DNA from: Alitta virens
Lineage: Eukaryota > Annelida > Polychaeta > Phyllodocida > Nereididae
DNA length: 64,000 nucleotides
Assembly (NCBI GenBank): GCA_932294295.1
Contig: OW028580.1
Coordinates: 39,775,336-39,839,335, forward strand
Direction: 5' to 3'
The position numbers and the translations under genes are program-made. The notes under the pieces were generated by a model. That model saw only the letters and a list, made by a program, of their open reading frames with translations, was not told the DNA's origin and did no database searches. Positions within the stretch are counted from its first letter, which is position 1, and every line of letters starts with the position of its first letter. This document shows positions 46,001 through 57,491 of this stretch, one piece after another.

Positions 46001-49000
46001 TTTGTGGTGTCATAACTACTCATATAAAGAGACAATGTCCATTATTTATAAATATATTCAAAATGTTGTATATTTTTGGTAGTTGTTTATGAGAGAATCA
46101 AATGCATTCAATGGTGGATATGTGACTAAAATTGATTGACTGTAATGTGTAATTTACATTGTCATAATTAAAAAAAAATTTCAGGTTTTGAAACATACCA
46201 GTAACATCTTTAACATAGCGGGGAAAACAACAATAGCAAAAGCAGCTGTAAGTAATATCATGAAAAAAATGTAAATAATCTGAAATATATTGTATAATTA
46301 TTTTATTCACACACAATGTTAAAATCATATACGTTGGCATGGTATATCGGTAATGAAACCATCACCGAACGTTGTGTTGTATGATAATTAGTAATGGTAA
46401 CACAACCATAGCTGCTTCATTTATTAGAAGCATGTTAAGTTTCAAAATCAGTTGTAACAAAAGATTACAACTGAATGTTCGTCATGCATGCACAACTTGT
46501 TGTATATCAGCAGTCATTTGTTCACTATTAGCATGTCATTTTTTATTAATTATTGTCAGTCGGCCAAAAAGAGTACCACTCCTTCGGTAAGTGACAGATA
46601 AGGTTCACCCAAAAAGTGTGTTTGGTTTAGTAGATTATTGCCCAGTATGCATGGTATGAGTAGACTTCAGAACTTTGCTCTTGATATGCATGCATGTCTT
46701 ATAGATCTACACTGTTTGAAATTATTTTCAGTTATTTGATTATCATTAATAAATGTCATAAATAAGATATCTAAATATGACTAGAACAGAAAGGATTTGT
46801 AACCTTTTTGTCTTAAATATTTTGTATGGTTTTAATCCACAAAGCTGTAGATAGTGTGGTAGAATAACATTTTGTATAGCTTAAATTTGGTTGCAGAAAT
46901 TCACACACCACTTGCATGTAGCTGTCAGTTTTCACATTAAATCCCTTTTTGCAATAATCTGCTGTGGTGTTCAACATTTTGCCATTTTAAACTTTTCACT
47001 TCAGTTAAAATTGTGTTGCTATGAATCGGGTTTACATCAGTTTTTTAAATTTCTTGGTCTTAATGATTACTTTGTCTTTTTACTCAAAGCAAGGGAGAAT
47101 TGTAAGTTTATCTCAGTGTTGTAAGTGGTCCTACAGCTACGAATCATCTTGTTCCATACCTCTATTCCGTGTAACCGTTCTGAGTTTATAAGTGTACAAT
47201 GTACAGTATATCTCTATTATCATTGATTGTATTATCATAATTATATATACTTAGTTCCTTATTATTTGGTAGTTGCTCCTTTATTGTTTAACCCATATTT
47301 ATCCATACATGTTAGTGTTTTAGTTGAAGACCTCATGTTTTACATTCATTGTATGTAATATATCAGCATATAAGTAGTTAATATGTACGTGCTATTAAAT
47401 GGCATTTATATGGTTATTAGATGTTTATAATAGTCGTGAACTATTGTTTTAATACTCCAATGCTTTCTTGTATGATTGCGCATGCATGGTTCAGCATATT
47501 TTTTGTGGATAGATCATTTGATAGCAATAGATTTAGCACTGCTGTATTGTAGTATTTCATATACTGATTTATAAACACTTATATATCTGTGTTATACATA
47601 TATACCCCTCTATTTTAGCCACCTCTTTCAATGTCACCTTAATATGACCTTGACAGAGAGACCTCATCATTGAAGCTAAATGTATAAATATACAATGATA
47701 AAACCTCAGTGGTAATCATTTTATGATGGAAAATGTATACAGAAAAAAAAGGCCCTCTTTTCTTTTATAACCTTTATATTGATTTATTAGAAATATGTAG
47801 ATGTTAGAATTGCAGAAAAAAAAATTGTGAAGAAATTCTTTCTTAATATTTTCAGACCGGAACCACCAAGTTGTTCAATGATATTGGAGCACTGTGTCCA
47901 CCCATTGACCGTTTGGAACAAGGATTAGACATGCTGACCGAAGCCCTGAACCAGCTTGGATTGACCCCTGGTCAAGATTTCTTCTTTGCTCTCAATTGTG
48001 CAGCTCATGAAGTTTTTGATTTTGTAAGTTTTTTCTTTCGTTCTTGGTTTGCCTTTTTAACACCTGTATAAAAAATTTCATATAATAGGTCACTCTTTCT
48101 CGAAAATTTTATTTAAATCATAAATCTTTTTTTTTATATATAGCGCTGTCTAAAAATGTAAAATTAAAATTCAGAAAAGAATTTAGAATATGTAAATCGA
48201 TAAAATCACTTGATGTTATTTTAAAATTGACAGTATAAAAATTTCTTTAGTCTTTTTTTTAAATAGGTATATAGTTTCTGCTGCCTTTTAATCTGTTGGT
48301 AAATTATTCTGCCAATGGGGGGGCCATGGCATTAAATTAGCGAGCTGCAAAAGTCTTAATATTCTTATATTATGTCTTAATATTGAGGTATTTAATTCTA
48401 GAACCTTTTCAACATTTTGATCATTTAATTATTTTTGGGCTCAGCCAAGTGAAGTTAAAATCATTGTTTTCTAGATATGAATTATCTTTCAATTTAAAGT
48501 GAAGGCATCAACCTTACCGAGTTGCAATAAATTGTAAAGTATGACCCCACAATTTGGAAAAAAGAACTAGTAGCTGATAAAAGTTAGCGTGGGCGCATGG
48601 CCCAAACTTTTTTCTACTAATGTACCATACATAATACATCTAAATATTGGTCTCCACAAAAGTATGTGTAAATGACAAGGTTTTGTTGATAAAAGGAGTT
48701 ATATCTTAAACATTATATTATGTATTTACCGACCAGTAAGTTAAATAACTCAGGTCACTGGTCAGTGAGTTGTCATGACAAGGTAAGACTGTAATCTGAT
48801 AATTGCTTACCCCCAAATTAATAAGCGATTCACTGAAGTCAATATGGTAACATTTATTTTCAGGAAAAAGGAAAATATGAAGCAGTAACAGGACAACAAA
48901 AGGATGGAGAGGGGTTGGCAGACATGTGGGCAGACCTGGTCACTCGATATCCTGCAGTCATTGCGCTAATTGACCCTCTAAGGAAACAGGTTTAATACTT

Positions 49001-51420
49001 TCTAAAATGTGTGTTTTACACAGATTTTTACAGACAGAGAATGCGTCCTTTATAGTCTCAGAGATCTCACTGATAATTTGAAAGTAATAATTGAGTTTTT
49101 CAGAAATTGTTTTTTTTAATGAAACATGAGGAAACATAAACAACTAGATTCATTGATTCAAATTGAATAACTGTATCACTCAAACTTTGCAACCAATAAA
49201 ATGGTTAGGGCTAATCCATTTAAAAATTTGTTTTATGACAGACGAACCCCCCCCCCCCCTTTTTTCTACATTAAGATATTAAGAAAATACTGGTCAATCA
49301 CCCCCCCCCCCCCCCTCCCCTCTTTTATAAAAATGGAACTGCTCTTATATATATATGCTGGCGATGAGTAAATACAAGCGTTCGTGAGTAAAACATTAAA
49401 AATTACATCCCTGAGTTTTTGATTTTCAAAGAGCATCTGAAGGTTGTTTCATTTAAAAGTGTGGGGTGAGGGACTAAGGATGGGCAAGAAAAAAAGAAAA
49501 CCCCCTCCCCCAACCCTGCTTTTTGTTTTTTAAAGACTGCCCCCCCCCCCCCCCTACTCCCTCTCTTTTTAAATTAAGACATTAAGAAAATACTGGTCAT
49601 CCACCCCCTCCCCCTCTTTTTTCTTTTTTTGGAGAACCCCTCTCCCCTGCTTTTTCAACAAGCTTCCTGTCTACCCCTAGCCTGGCAGCAGTACTGTGGT
49701 ATTTTGCAGCAGGTTGAATAAATATTGTCTGGATAGCATACACGGATCAGTGCAAACTATCATCAGTTCATATCATTAAAATGAGTAATTAGGTTTTTAT
49801 CGGAGATGATAAGTCATTCAGTGTTAACATTAATTTTTGAGGAAGTGAAAGTGAAATTGCCGATTCATTGCATGAAAATGATGATTGTGGAAAAATAACA
49901 CCATGTCGAGATTAGTTATATATATATATATAGATTTTATTGACATGTAAAATATCATAAGTGATACATATGTCCTTCAGTTAAAAGATAACATGAAAGA
50001 GACATTAATGTAAATACAGAAAGCAATAAAATTTCAATAATCAAGGTTCCAGCCACCAAGTTAACTTATAATACGTGTTTAAAGAAGTTATAGTGTGTAT
50101 ACTCATTATTTTTCAGTATAAAATAGATTCAGGTAGATAGGAAGGCTGTAATACTGTGTGCAAATATAGTCCCATGAAAAAATATAAAGACTGCAGCCTC
50201 ATTCTGCGAACTCGGACACAAAAAAGGGCAATGCTTGCTACCCCTACTCCATACTTTTTAATGAAACAGCCCTGAACTGATTCATGAAATTATTTGGAGA
50301 AAACCTGAATTGAATCTTTGTTTTATGAATTGAATGTTCACAGGACAAAGAACAATGGAATCAACTATCCGAGAAAATATCACAACGTTGCCTTGTGATG
50401 GGAGATTTCGTATTCCACAGACCTGGCTTATTGAAAGATGAATCTCTATCTGAGGCAGTGAAAACAAGTGGCATTGTTATGAAGTTGGCGCAAATGACAT
50501 CAGTGTCTGATATTATAGCTGCTTCCAATAAATTGAGAGGTTTGTTTGTTTTGTTTGTTTAATTAAAAGGTAAGGTCACCAAATTGAGGTAGAACATTTT
50601 TTGAGGAAACTGTGTTGTTTTAGCCTTTTGGAATTCAGATACAGCTGTATGTTAATTCATATATATAATATATATCTGATAACGCTATAATATTGTCTGA
50701 TATCACTGGAATATTGTCTGATATCCTGTGTTATAAATATTAAGTCACATTTTTAAAACTACTTTTACATTTTTATTGAGGAATATGTTGGTAGAATTAC
50801 TTATCAAAATTGTAAAATTTGAGCTGCTGTGACTTAATAATTTCCTTCTTTTTTTTTTTTTTGCAGAAGCCAGTCATTATGTTGCTGTTGGAACCAGCAT
50901 TGGAGAAAATGTTGGTTCATTTCTGTCAGATTTGGTGAGTTGAATAAATTGAAAATTTGATGATAAGTTTTTTAACCATTTTGTCATTTATTAAAAAAAT
51001 TAATGTGCATGGTAATATCCTAATTCATCGCTGTTAATATATATTTTTTGCTATTCTAATACAAGAAACAGAAATTGACATTTTGAAGAAAATGTTAATT
51101 GCTAATGATAAGCTTTATTTTTTCAGGCAGTGGGAATTGGAGCAAGATTCATAAAAGTTGGAGCACCCTGTCGAGGAGAGAGGATCGCAAAACTAAATAG
51201 AATAGTACAGATTGAAGCTAGCTTGTCAAATAATGGAAAATTAGGATCTCTTGGTCCTTTAAATTTTCCTGATTTAGCTCCCCCTCAAGTTGTGGAAAGT
51301 GAAGAAAATGAAAGTGAAACTAACAACTCTGAAAATAACAATACAGAAAATAAAGAAAGTGAAACTAAGGAGACTGTGTCTGATAAGGCAGAGGAGCAAC
51401 CAAAAGAGGAACAGAAATGA
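43007..51420 (+). CDS. ENO4: Enolase 4 (enolase-like, divergent active site)
   Basis: Complete gene of 14 coding exons: 43007-43159, 43257-43301, 43764-43847, 44137-44327, 44715-44849, 45263-45431, 45780-45911, 46185-46247, 46560-46586, 47856-48023, 48864-48989, 50344-50539, 50867-50934 and 51127-51420. All phases agree, giving 616 residues, close to mammalian ENO4. Residues 1-60 form the N-terminal extension typical of ENO4 (a dimerisation-like helix), followed by the enolase N-domain (ITKVTAREVLDSKGQVTLQAE). An acidic ENO4-specific insert comes next, then the barrel (TKLFNDIGALCPPI to FIKVGAPCRGER). A Glu/Asn-rich C-terminal tail follows. Classical metal ligands are replaced: MDVAASE by LNCAAHE, IEDPF by LIDPL, GDDL by GDFV. 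The SHRSGE loop is GTSIGEN. The lysines of MKL and IKVGAP are kept. Ordinary enolase activity is therefore doubtful. Confidence 0.95.
44390..44660. repeat. (CAAT/CAGT)n tract in ENO4 intron
   Basis: Degenerate tetranucleotide repeats between the fourth and fifth coding exons of ENO4, similar in unit to those in the ankyrin gene intron. Confidence 0.8.
46560..46586 (+). CDS. ENO4: 27-nt micro-exon of ENO4
   Basis: Nine codons (SAKKSTTPS) between TATTGTCAG and GTAAGTGA, in phase with both neighbours. It adds a basic Ser/Thr segment next to the catalytic-loop region KTTIAKAA. Skipping it would keep the frame, so it could be alternatively spliced. Confidence 0.75.
46587..47855. other. ENO4 intron without other features
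   Basis: AT-rich intron. Open stretches such as 46891-47124 are hydrophobic and unsupported by splice signals. Confidence 0.5.
49245..49680. repeat. Poly-C-rich repeat cluster in ENO4 intron
   Basis: Several C-runs of 10-15 alternate with a repeated block containing TTAAGAAAATACTGGTCA (about 49278 and 49580). It is locally duplicated low-complexity DNA, likely to be unstable and hard to assemble. Confidence 0.8.
49915..50090 (-). mobile_element. LINE C 3' UTR copy in ENO4 intron
   Basis: Minus-strand, severely 5'-truncated copy that matches the last 170 bases of LINE C (for example GTTAACTTGGTGGCT, ATGTCTCTTTCATGTTATC, TTTTACATGTCAATAAAATC) and ends in a TATATA tail at 49916-49930. It shows that the LINE C family also entered this gene. 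Confidence 0.9.
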
Positions 51421-51532
51421 TATAAATTTCTTTTAGAAATTCATTATGTAATATGCAAATATAAAGTTGTATTAAACTGCATGTATTGTTTTTATTTCCT
51501 TCCTCAACTCTGGTTATTTTACAGTGAGCTAC

Positions 51533-51538
51533 AATAAA
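51533..51538 (+). terminator. ENO4 polyadenylation signal
   Basis: AATAAA 113 bp after the ENO4 stop, followed by an A-rich stretch. The TTTATT nearer the stop is on the wrong strand. Confidence 0.7.
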
Positions 51539-51880
51539 AAAAAAGTCAAGGGTTAAAATTTTTAAGCTGATTATCATATCCATATCCTGTCCAGTGGCCA
51601 ATTGCCCGCTATTTATATATAGATTACATTATCAATGAACAAAATATCTATTAATGTCAATTAACACTGTAGCAAAGTTCGGCTTTGCTCATTTTGACTA
51701 ATGCACAGTTATTTCCTTATTCTGGTTGATGTTGCCACTGTCCCATAAGTGTGCAGATCTCCGGGTAATCAACACCAGACTTGCTATTGTCAAGATGATT
51801 CACACTAGTCAAGCAGCCTGACCATCAATTAGACTCCTACTATTCAAGCAGATTGACCTCAGTCAAGAGACGTCATCCAC

Positions 51881-51932
51881 CATGACCTTCTTGATTATCA
51901 TAACCTGCTTGGTGTTCATGGCTGGCCAAGGT
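51881..51932 (+). CDS. Lone first coding exon with signal peptide
   Basis: ATG at 51881 opens MTFLIIITCLVFMAGQ, a textbook secretory signal peptide (hydrophobic core LIIITCLVFMAG), and the exon ends at a GGTAAGCC donor (51933). The gene starts 340 bp after the ENO4 polyadenylation signal and runs in the same direction. Its remaining exons are not seen before the window ends. The next 12 kb consist of two LTR elements, which would lie in its first intron. The mature protein is unknown. Confidence 0.55.
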
Positions 51933-51981
51933 AAGCCACTTTCTAAATGTAGAAACTACTCAAAATGTGTTCTTCATATCA

Positions 51982-52117
51982 TGTAACGCCAATAAAGGAG
52001 TAAATACTAGAAATCCGATTGGAAGAACGATGTCCATTTATTTCCGGAAGTCACAGAACCCAAACAGAGTGTCTCGTGAAATGTGCGCCGTAACGAAAGT
52101 CTAACGCTGTGGCGTCA
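51982..52117 (-). repeat. 3' LTR of element 3
   Basis: Ends in TGTAACGCC... on the plus strand and matches 57200-57332. An AATAAA signal (minus strand, 52037-52042) lies inside. On its inner side an A-rich/AGG tract (about 52118-52145) may be the polypurine tract. Confidence 0.85.
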
Positions 52118-52390
52118 AAAATTTTACCTTTTTTTTTTTTTTTGAGAACACACTAGAGACTAGAATACTAAGAACACACTAGAGACTGGAATAATAAACA
52201 CTGAAGTAAGTTGAGTAGGCTGATAAACAGTGTGTAGGTGATACAAAACACATAACTGTGTGTAAAGAAAGCAGATACAAGATACAAGAGATATATATAT
52301 ATATATAGATAGAAGAAGAACAACAAATACAAACATACAACAACCACAAGCAGGAGTGATACAAGGTAAACAATGAGTCACTTTGGTTGG

Positions 52391-53347
52391 CTAGTCAGTC
52401 ACATAATCGTCGAGATACTTTGGAGGCTTCCTGTTGCGAGAGGGTCGCACTGGGGGGGTCGACATGTCAGGGAAGTGCACGGCAGCAGAGGAATCGGGGT
52501 CCTGGTCGGGGTGACAGCCTGGGGTGCCGGGTACAAGGTGTTCAGACAATTGCAAAGGAACAGGGGACAACTCGGGTAGGTGATCATTCACAGGAGGCGG
52601 AATGTGATCAGGGACTGGAGGTGGGGCACTGTCGAGCAGATGTGGAATGGAAGCGGATTCTTGACTGTCGTCCTCCTCGTCTTCGACTGTCATTGGGTGA
52701 GGAATTCCCGGAGACAGAACGCTTGGTGGTATGATGAAAATGTCTGTCTGTCTTACGCGGTATGATGTGTTCCGCAGCTGTGAGCCCACGAATTTACGGA
52801 TTGAACACCATTGACCATCGACTGAGGTGACAATGTACCTGTCTCTTCCACGAGTTTTGTCTTTGTCTGTGAGTAGGTACACTAAGTCACCGATAGTAGC
52901 CTGAGCACTAGGGGTACAGGGTTTCCCACGTGACTTGGAGATCCGGCTGGGTAGGTGGTTGGCACTACGGCGATCGTGCTGCTGGGCAATGATGGTATGG
53001 TCATGGAGTGGGATCCTGTCATTGGTTTGTTGGTCGTGATGAAACAATAGCTCTCATGCAGAGAAGCCTGGGGCTCTGATGCGAGAATTTAGGAAGGTTG
53101 TTGCAACAGCTAATGAGATTGCATTCAGACGGTCGTTGGTGGGAACCACTCGTAATAACTCATTTTCTAGCTCTTGGATAGCTCTTTCCCCAACAGGGTT
53201 TTTGTTCTTGTTTTTAGGATTGCCAAGCTCTAATCTAATATTGTGGTTGAGTAGTACCTCATCGTGAGATAGGTATAAGATCCAGGCATAGACATAAGAG
53301 GGCACCACGAAGTGATTCATGTCGTTGGTCAGGGAGAATAGTGGCAC
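52391..53347 (-). pseudogene. Element 3 integrase C-terminal part
   Basis: Contains LGNPKNKNKNPVGERAIQELE, in which the Glu of GERAIQ is the likely third catalytic acid. The NSRIRAPGFSA block follows, then a stop at 53054-53056 (consistent with CGA to TGA decay). After it come a basic region, a DLVYLLTDKDKTRGRDRYIV module, and a long proline/acidic tail ending NRKPPKYLDDYVTD. The region with the middle catalytic Asp seems deleted just upstream. Confidence 0.75.
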
Positions 53348-54572
53348 GGGTGTAAGAGGTCACGGTTTCTCGAACCACCAGCACTGATGTTCTATCACGT
53401 TGCATGACGTCTGCGGCAAAGAATAAGCCAATGGTTTCTGTTGGCTCCCCAGAGGATTGTTCAGTTGCATGGTGTGGAACTTGGCGGAGAGAGGCACATT
53501 GATGACAGCAATTGGTCGTATCTGCCACCGCGGATGGTAGATCAAGTGCAAAGTTGCGTTGGAATGCTAGTGACAGTTGGTGGGAGGTAGGGTGATTGAG
53601 CTGTATATGGAGTGACATTAACAGTCCATGTAGTACAGAACGGGGCACTACAATGCACTCACGGGAAACGCCCAGGGGCTCGGTGCGTTTGACGACTATG
53701 AGATCATCACTCCATACGGAAGCGTACTGTAGGTAACGCTTGATATCGCGAATGTTGGTGGCCTTTTTGGAAGGTCGAGTACCTTGTCGCAGGTGCGCCT
53801 TTGTGCGTCGTAAATCGGAGCACTCAGCTTGAATTGAACTCCATGTGGCGCGATTGGTGTAAGGTAGCTTGGTAGAGACATGAAGGCGCAGAACACTGGC
53901 ACCGGTTGTATGTACAAAGGAACAAATTTGACACTCAGGAGATGTACAGGGGAGGGCATTCCAACTGGCGAAGTCCGAGGGAAGGTTAGCTGACCCAGCA
54001 AGGTGTTGGACAACTGACTGATATCGGCTGACAGTTGATAGAAATGAGGTTAGTCGTGGACTGGCAGAGAACTCACCCCTGCATAAGCGCTCATAGGCTT
54101 GAACACAAGGCTTGCTGTCAGTTAGGATCCTTGCGGTGTGTTTAAACTGTATAATGTAGGGGCTGAAATGCTTTACTGCCGCTGCTATGGCAAGAGCCTC
54201 CAGCTCACAAGGTAACCAGGTCAGCTGACGCTGGTTGAGTTTGAGACTGAAAAAGCCAGCAAGAAGCAGTTTGGACTTGCGGGTGACATACAGCTTGGCA
54301 CCCAGGCCAGGTCGGCGTACTGCGGCATCTGTAACTATCCATAGTTGGTCATCTGAATGAGGTAGAACTACAGTCTTGTTGGTCTTGATGATGTCCTGAG
54401 CATGGCGGAAAGCACTGATGTGATCTTCTGACCAAGGAATCTTATCAGGGGACTGAAGACCAGATATCAGATTTTCGAGTGGGGCCAAGACAGTGGCTGT
54501 TCGAGGGATGACACGAGAAAGAACTTTGTACGCTCCGATGAAAGATCGAAGTCCTTTAGTTGTAGCTGGCAA
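53259..54572 (-). pseudogene. Element 3 RNase H and integrase N-terminal part
   Basis: RNase H motifs WIVTDAAVRRPGLGA, ELEALAIA, ILTDSKPCV and HLAGSANLPSDFASWN are present with all expected acidic residues. The integrase zinc region (HIQLNHPTSHQL...CCHQCASL) and first catalytic Asp (FAADVMQRD) follow. The frame ends at 53259 after LRGALLCLCLDL, where sequence that should contain the second catalytic Asp is missing. Confidence 0.85.
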
Positions 54573-54592
54573 CTCACACGAAGCAAGTGCGG

Positions 54593-55816
54593 CTACGCGG
54601 TGAGGGCTAGCTGACCGAGGATAGTGGCAGACTTTGGACAGATGACAGTCTTGTTTGCAGACAAATGTAAGCCACTTGTATGGATGGCTTCAAGCATCCT
54701 TGTAAAGTTGTAAAGTAGCTCGTCTGGAGAGCTCCCACCACAGTACAGATCGTCTGCGATTTTAGCGACGACTCCTTCTTGTAATAAGTGACCCAGGATT
54801 CGACACATCAGCTCCTCGAGTGCCGTCTCAGAGCCGGGCATGCCCATGGCACATCGGGTGTAAGCCCTGATTCCCTTGAAGGGTGTGGCTACGCCACAGT
54901 AATTCATGGAGGTCTTCGAAAGAGGAATCTGATGGAAAGCACTGGTTAGGTCAGTCACAGCAATGTACTTCCACTGAGCTATTGTGCGTAGGGTGGAGTT
55001 AACGTCCGGCATTAGTGACGGTTGAGGCTTAGAATACTGGCCGACTTCGGCGAATGCGGTGACAAGACGAAAGCCTCCGGACTGTTTCTTCACCAAGAAG
55101 GAAGGATTTAAATACTCCACAGATACACCCACCTCTTCTGGCTTAACAAGAACACCCCTGGACTCAAGGTCATCCATCTCACGTTGTAAATCAATCAGAC
55201 GGTCCCGATTGTACTGGGGTATTCGGCCCTTTCTCTGAGGGGGTTGGACGGGACCGATGTTTACGACTGCTTCGAAGGGACCACAAGCACCATTGTAATG
55301 TTCGATCATGGGGTCAAATACAACGTCGTATTTGCGGAGGGCACTAATCACCATTTGGCGGGTAATGATCGGAAGGATATTGGCAGGATCAACCAAGACA
55401 GTGTCACTGTGATAGGGATGAGCTGGGATCAGTGGCTTGGGCTTTGGGGGGGGGGGGCATGTTTCTGTGGCTACTGATGGAACAAACACCTCATGTATCT
55501 GGCAGAACTGCTCATTCTTACGAAGGAATTTTGGCATACTGTCCAAGTTGGGAATTCGTAGAGCACCCGACACACTTTGTAACACAGTTGGAGGGGGCCA
55601 CAGGTCCTGTGGATCAACATATCTAGCAGATGGGGCATCGGCTCGAGGTTCGAGTGCGACCTCAGAATTGGGTGCTATATCAGTTGGGATGGATAGTTCG
55701 ACATAGTCACCAGGCCAGACAGTAGTGTTGTGGGGAGGGGCACGCAGAACAAATGCTCTGCGGCTGTTGCGGGCCGTTGTAGTGATGTGTTGGAGCCATA
55801 GGGAAACACGTCGCAA
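54593..55816 (-). CDS. Element 3 reverse transcriptase
   Basis: 407-codon open frame. RT motifs: RKGRIPQYNRDRL, SGGFRLVTAFAEVG, KYIAVTDLTSAFHQIPL (motif A), GMPGSETALEELMC (motif B) and VAKIADDLYCGG (motif C), in which the usual YxDD reads IADD with the catalytic aspartates intact. The start is not genuine. The frame is a piece of a larger pol that continues from the protease across a stop and joins the RNase H segment near 54580 after a small break. Confidence 0.88.
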   Translation of the reverse strand: MRRVSLWLQHITTTARNSRRAFVLRAPPHNTTVWPGDYVELSIPTDIAPNSEVALEPRADAPSARYVDPQDLWPPPTVLQSVSGALRIPNLDSMPKFLRKNEQFCQIHEVFVPSVATETCPPPPKPKPLIPAHPYHSDTVLVDPANILPIITRQMVISALRKYDVVFDPMIEHYNGACGPFEAVVNIGPVQPPQRKGRIPQYNRDRLIDLQREMDDLESRGVLVKPEEVGVSVEYLNPSFLVKKQSGGFRLVTAFAEVGQYSKPQPSLMPDVNSTLRTIAQWKYIAVTDLTSAFHQIPLSKTSMNYCGVATPFKGIRAYTRCAMGMPGSETALEELMCRILGHLLQEGVVAKIADDLYCGGSSPDELLYNFTRMLEAIHTSGLHLSANKTVICPKSATILGQLALTA

Positions 55817-55858
55817 TCTCCTATTCTGACTTCACATTTGGCAGGCCGGGTGTGGATG

Positions 55859-57128
55859 TCATTTAGCGGACTGGCTACTGCGTGTGATGGCTACACCGAG
55901 CCATTCAGCGGTAGAGCGTCTTATCAGGTTAGCTGTGGCACCGGTGTCCAATGTAATCCTTGGCGTTTTGTGTCCATAGAATACATCTAAGTAAGGGGAC
56001 TGGCTAACCTGCACCTTGCGGACTGAAGCTTCTGCAGCTGGCGAAGGGTCGGTTGGACAGGTATCGCAATGATAGGATGGTACGTTCTTATAGTCAGTGT
56101 CATCCATAATTTGGGAAATAAGTCGAGCACGGGAGAGATATTTGCGATTGTGCTCAGGTAGAAAGGTGCACCCGCTCAAGTAATGGGAGTCTGAGCGTTG
56201 GGCAGCCTTGCACAGGGGGCACGACCTGCGACGCTGACTGGGGATGTTACTTGTAGCACGGTTAGGGTAACGGTTGGGGTTTGTAGTAGGGAGCTGCTGA
56301 TGAGACTGCTGATAGGACTGATACTTGGACTGACCAGTTGTACCTAGTACTTTGGCTTCTTTGGAAGACTTAAGTTCCTCTAATAAGCAGTCTAAAGCTT
56401 GGGAAATCTCCGGCTTGATGCTGGCGAGGGTGCGCGAGTGTAGTTCGGTCCCATACCGTTGTTTTACTAGTTTGGGAAGGCCGGGATGTAAATGGGACAG
56501 CCATAGGTACACGATGGTATTTTCTAAAGATGGGGACATATCTTCGTCTTCGGCTACAACCTCACCAAGATGGGAGATGTCACTATTTGCTCGAAGTAGG
56601 TTATCCTCAAAAAAGGCACATAGGCGCTGATAAAGGTCCTCCGGTCTTTCTTCAGGGCTGAGGTTGATGTCGCAAGTCAAGGAAATGGGCACCGGACGAC
56701 TGGAAACTAAAATGTGCTCGAATCACTTGCCATATGGAATCCAATGAGGTGGACTTTCGGATGATTTGATTCCGGGCAATAATGGGGCAGTAGTTGGCAA
56801 TCTGTCCCAACATGAGTGTAAGCATAGATGCTTTCTGGGCTGCAGTGCGTCTTGTGTTTTCAGAAACATCATCGTTATCGTTCACAAAGCCACGGTTTGG
56901 GTCTTCTTTGGTGAACTTTTGCCATTTAGCACCAGGAGCGACGAAAGTGGCAAAGTTACTGTCAAGTGTTAACGTGTAGATAAGATTTTGTCTCCAATTT
57001 TCAAAGGAGTTTATAGACTCTGTCTTGGTGAGACACCATTGTTTTGGCGCACGAGTGGTCGCCATGATACTTGCGAGCACGTGTCGGAGTGAACGGACGT
57101 CAATACGGGATGATACGGAAGTAACCAC
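55859..57128 (-). pseudogene. Element 3 gag and protease
   Basis: Gag in two frames (57128-56652 and 56692-55859) joined by a small indel near 56670. Recognisable parts are [23 protein letters not shown] and [14 protein letters not shown] zinc-knuckle-like CPLCKAAQRSDSHYLSGC (CX2CX8HX4C) follows, and the protease active site ITLDTGATANLI lies near 55930. The stop at 55859-55861 cuts protease from RT. Confidence 0.8.
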
Positions 57129-57188
57129 CTCGTTCTTGGATCCAAACCGGGTCTAGGAGATTCACAGAAGCAGGGTACGAGTAATCAA

Positions 57189-57199
57189 CGCTGCCACCA
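57189..57199 (-). promoter_or_regulatory. Primer-binding site of element 3, tRNA-Leu type
   Basis: Read on the minus strand, TGGTGGCAGCG follows the 5' LTR directly. It complements the 3' end of tRNA-Leu(AAG/UAG)-type tRNAs (CGCTGCCA plus CCA) over 11 bases. Confidence 0.6.
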
Positions 57200-57332
57200 T
57201 GCCAATACAGGAGTAAATACTAGAAATCCGATTGGAAGAACGATGTCCATTTATTTCCGGAAGTCACAGAACCCAAACAAAGTGTATCGCGAAATGTGCG
57301 CCGTAACGAAAGTCTAACGCTGTGGCGTAACA
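57200..57332 (-). repeat. 5' LTR of element 3
   Basis: Partner of 51982-52117, ending GGCGTAACA on the plus strand. The heptamer TTCATAT follows directly (57333-57339) and is also found two bases outside the other LTR (51973-51979), a probable remnant of the target site. Confidence 0.85.
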
Positions 57333-57394
57333 TTCATATGTGAAATATTGGGACCATATACTATTTTTTTCATATACAAGTCATATTAAATCAA

Positions 57395-57442
57395 CAGATA
57401 GATAGATAGATAGATAAATAGGTAGATAGGTAGATAGATAAG
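57395..57442. repeat. (GATA)n microsatellite
   Basis: GATA/GGTA tetranucleotide repeats in the 126 bp between the two LTR elements. Confidence 0.9.
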
Positions 57443-57491
57443 TTCTTGCTGAACCATTTGTAAAGTGCAGCCCCTGGCAACCACTTATTAT

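Larger units (their letters stand above)
51982..57332 (-). mobile_element. LTR retrotransposon with 0.13-kb LTRs (element 3), degraded
   Basis: Minus-strand element of 5.35 kb with short LTRs (57200-57332 and 51982-52117), a tRNA-Leu primer site, gag, protease, RT, RNase H and integrase in Ty3/Gypsy order, and no env. LTRs differ by about four substitutions in 125 bp, so it is older than element 1. Coding lesions include a gag frameshift near 56670, a stop at 55859, an integrase deletion near 53270 and a stop at 53054. The RT is divergent from elements 1 and 2 (IADD box). I assign it to Ty3/Gypsy in the broad sense. Its clade is uncertain. Confidence 0.85.

Noticed and set aside
52373..52765. 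Plus-strand open frames opposite the element 3 integrase tail
   Set aside because: Antisense shadows of the proline/acidic C-terminal coding region.
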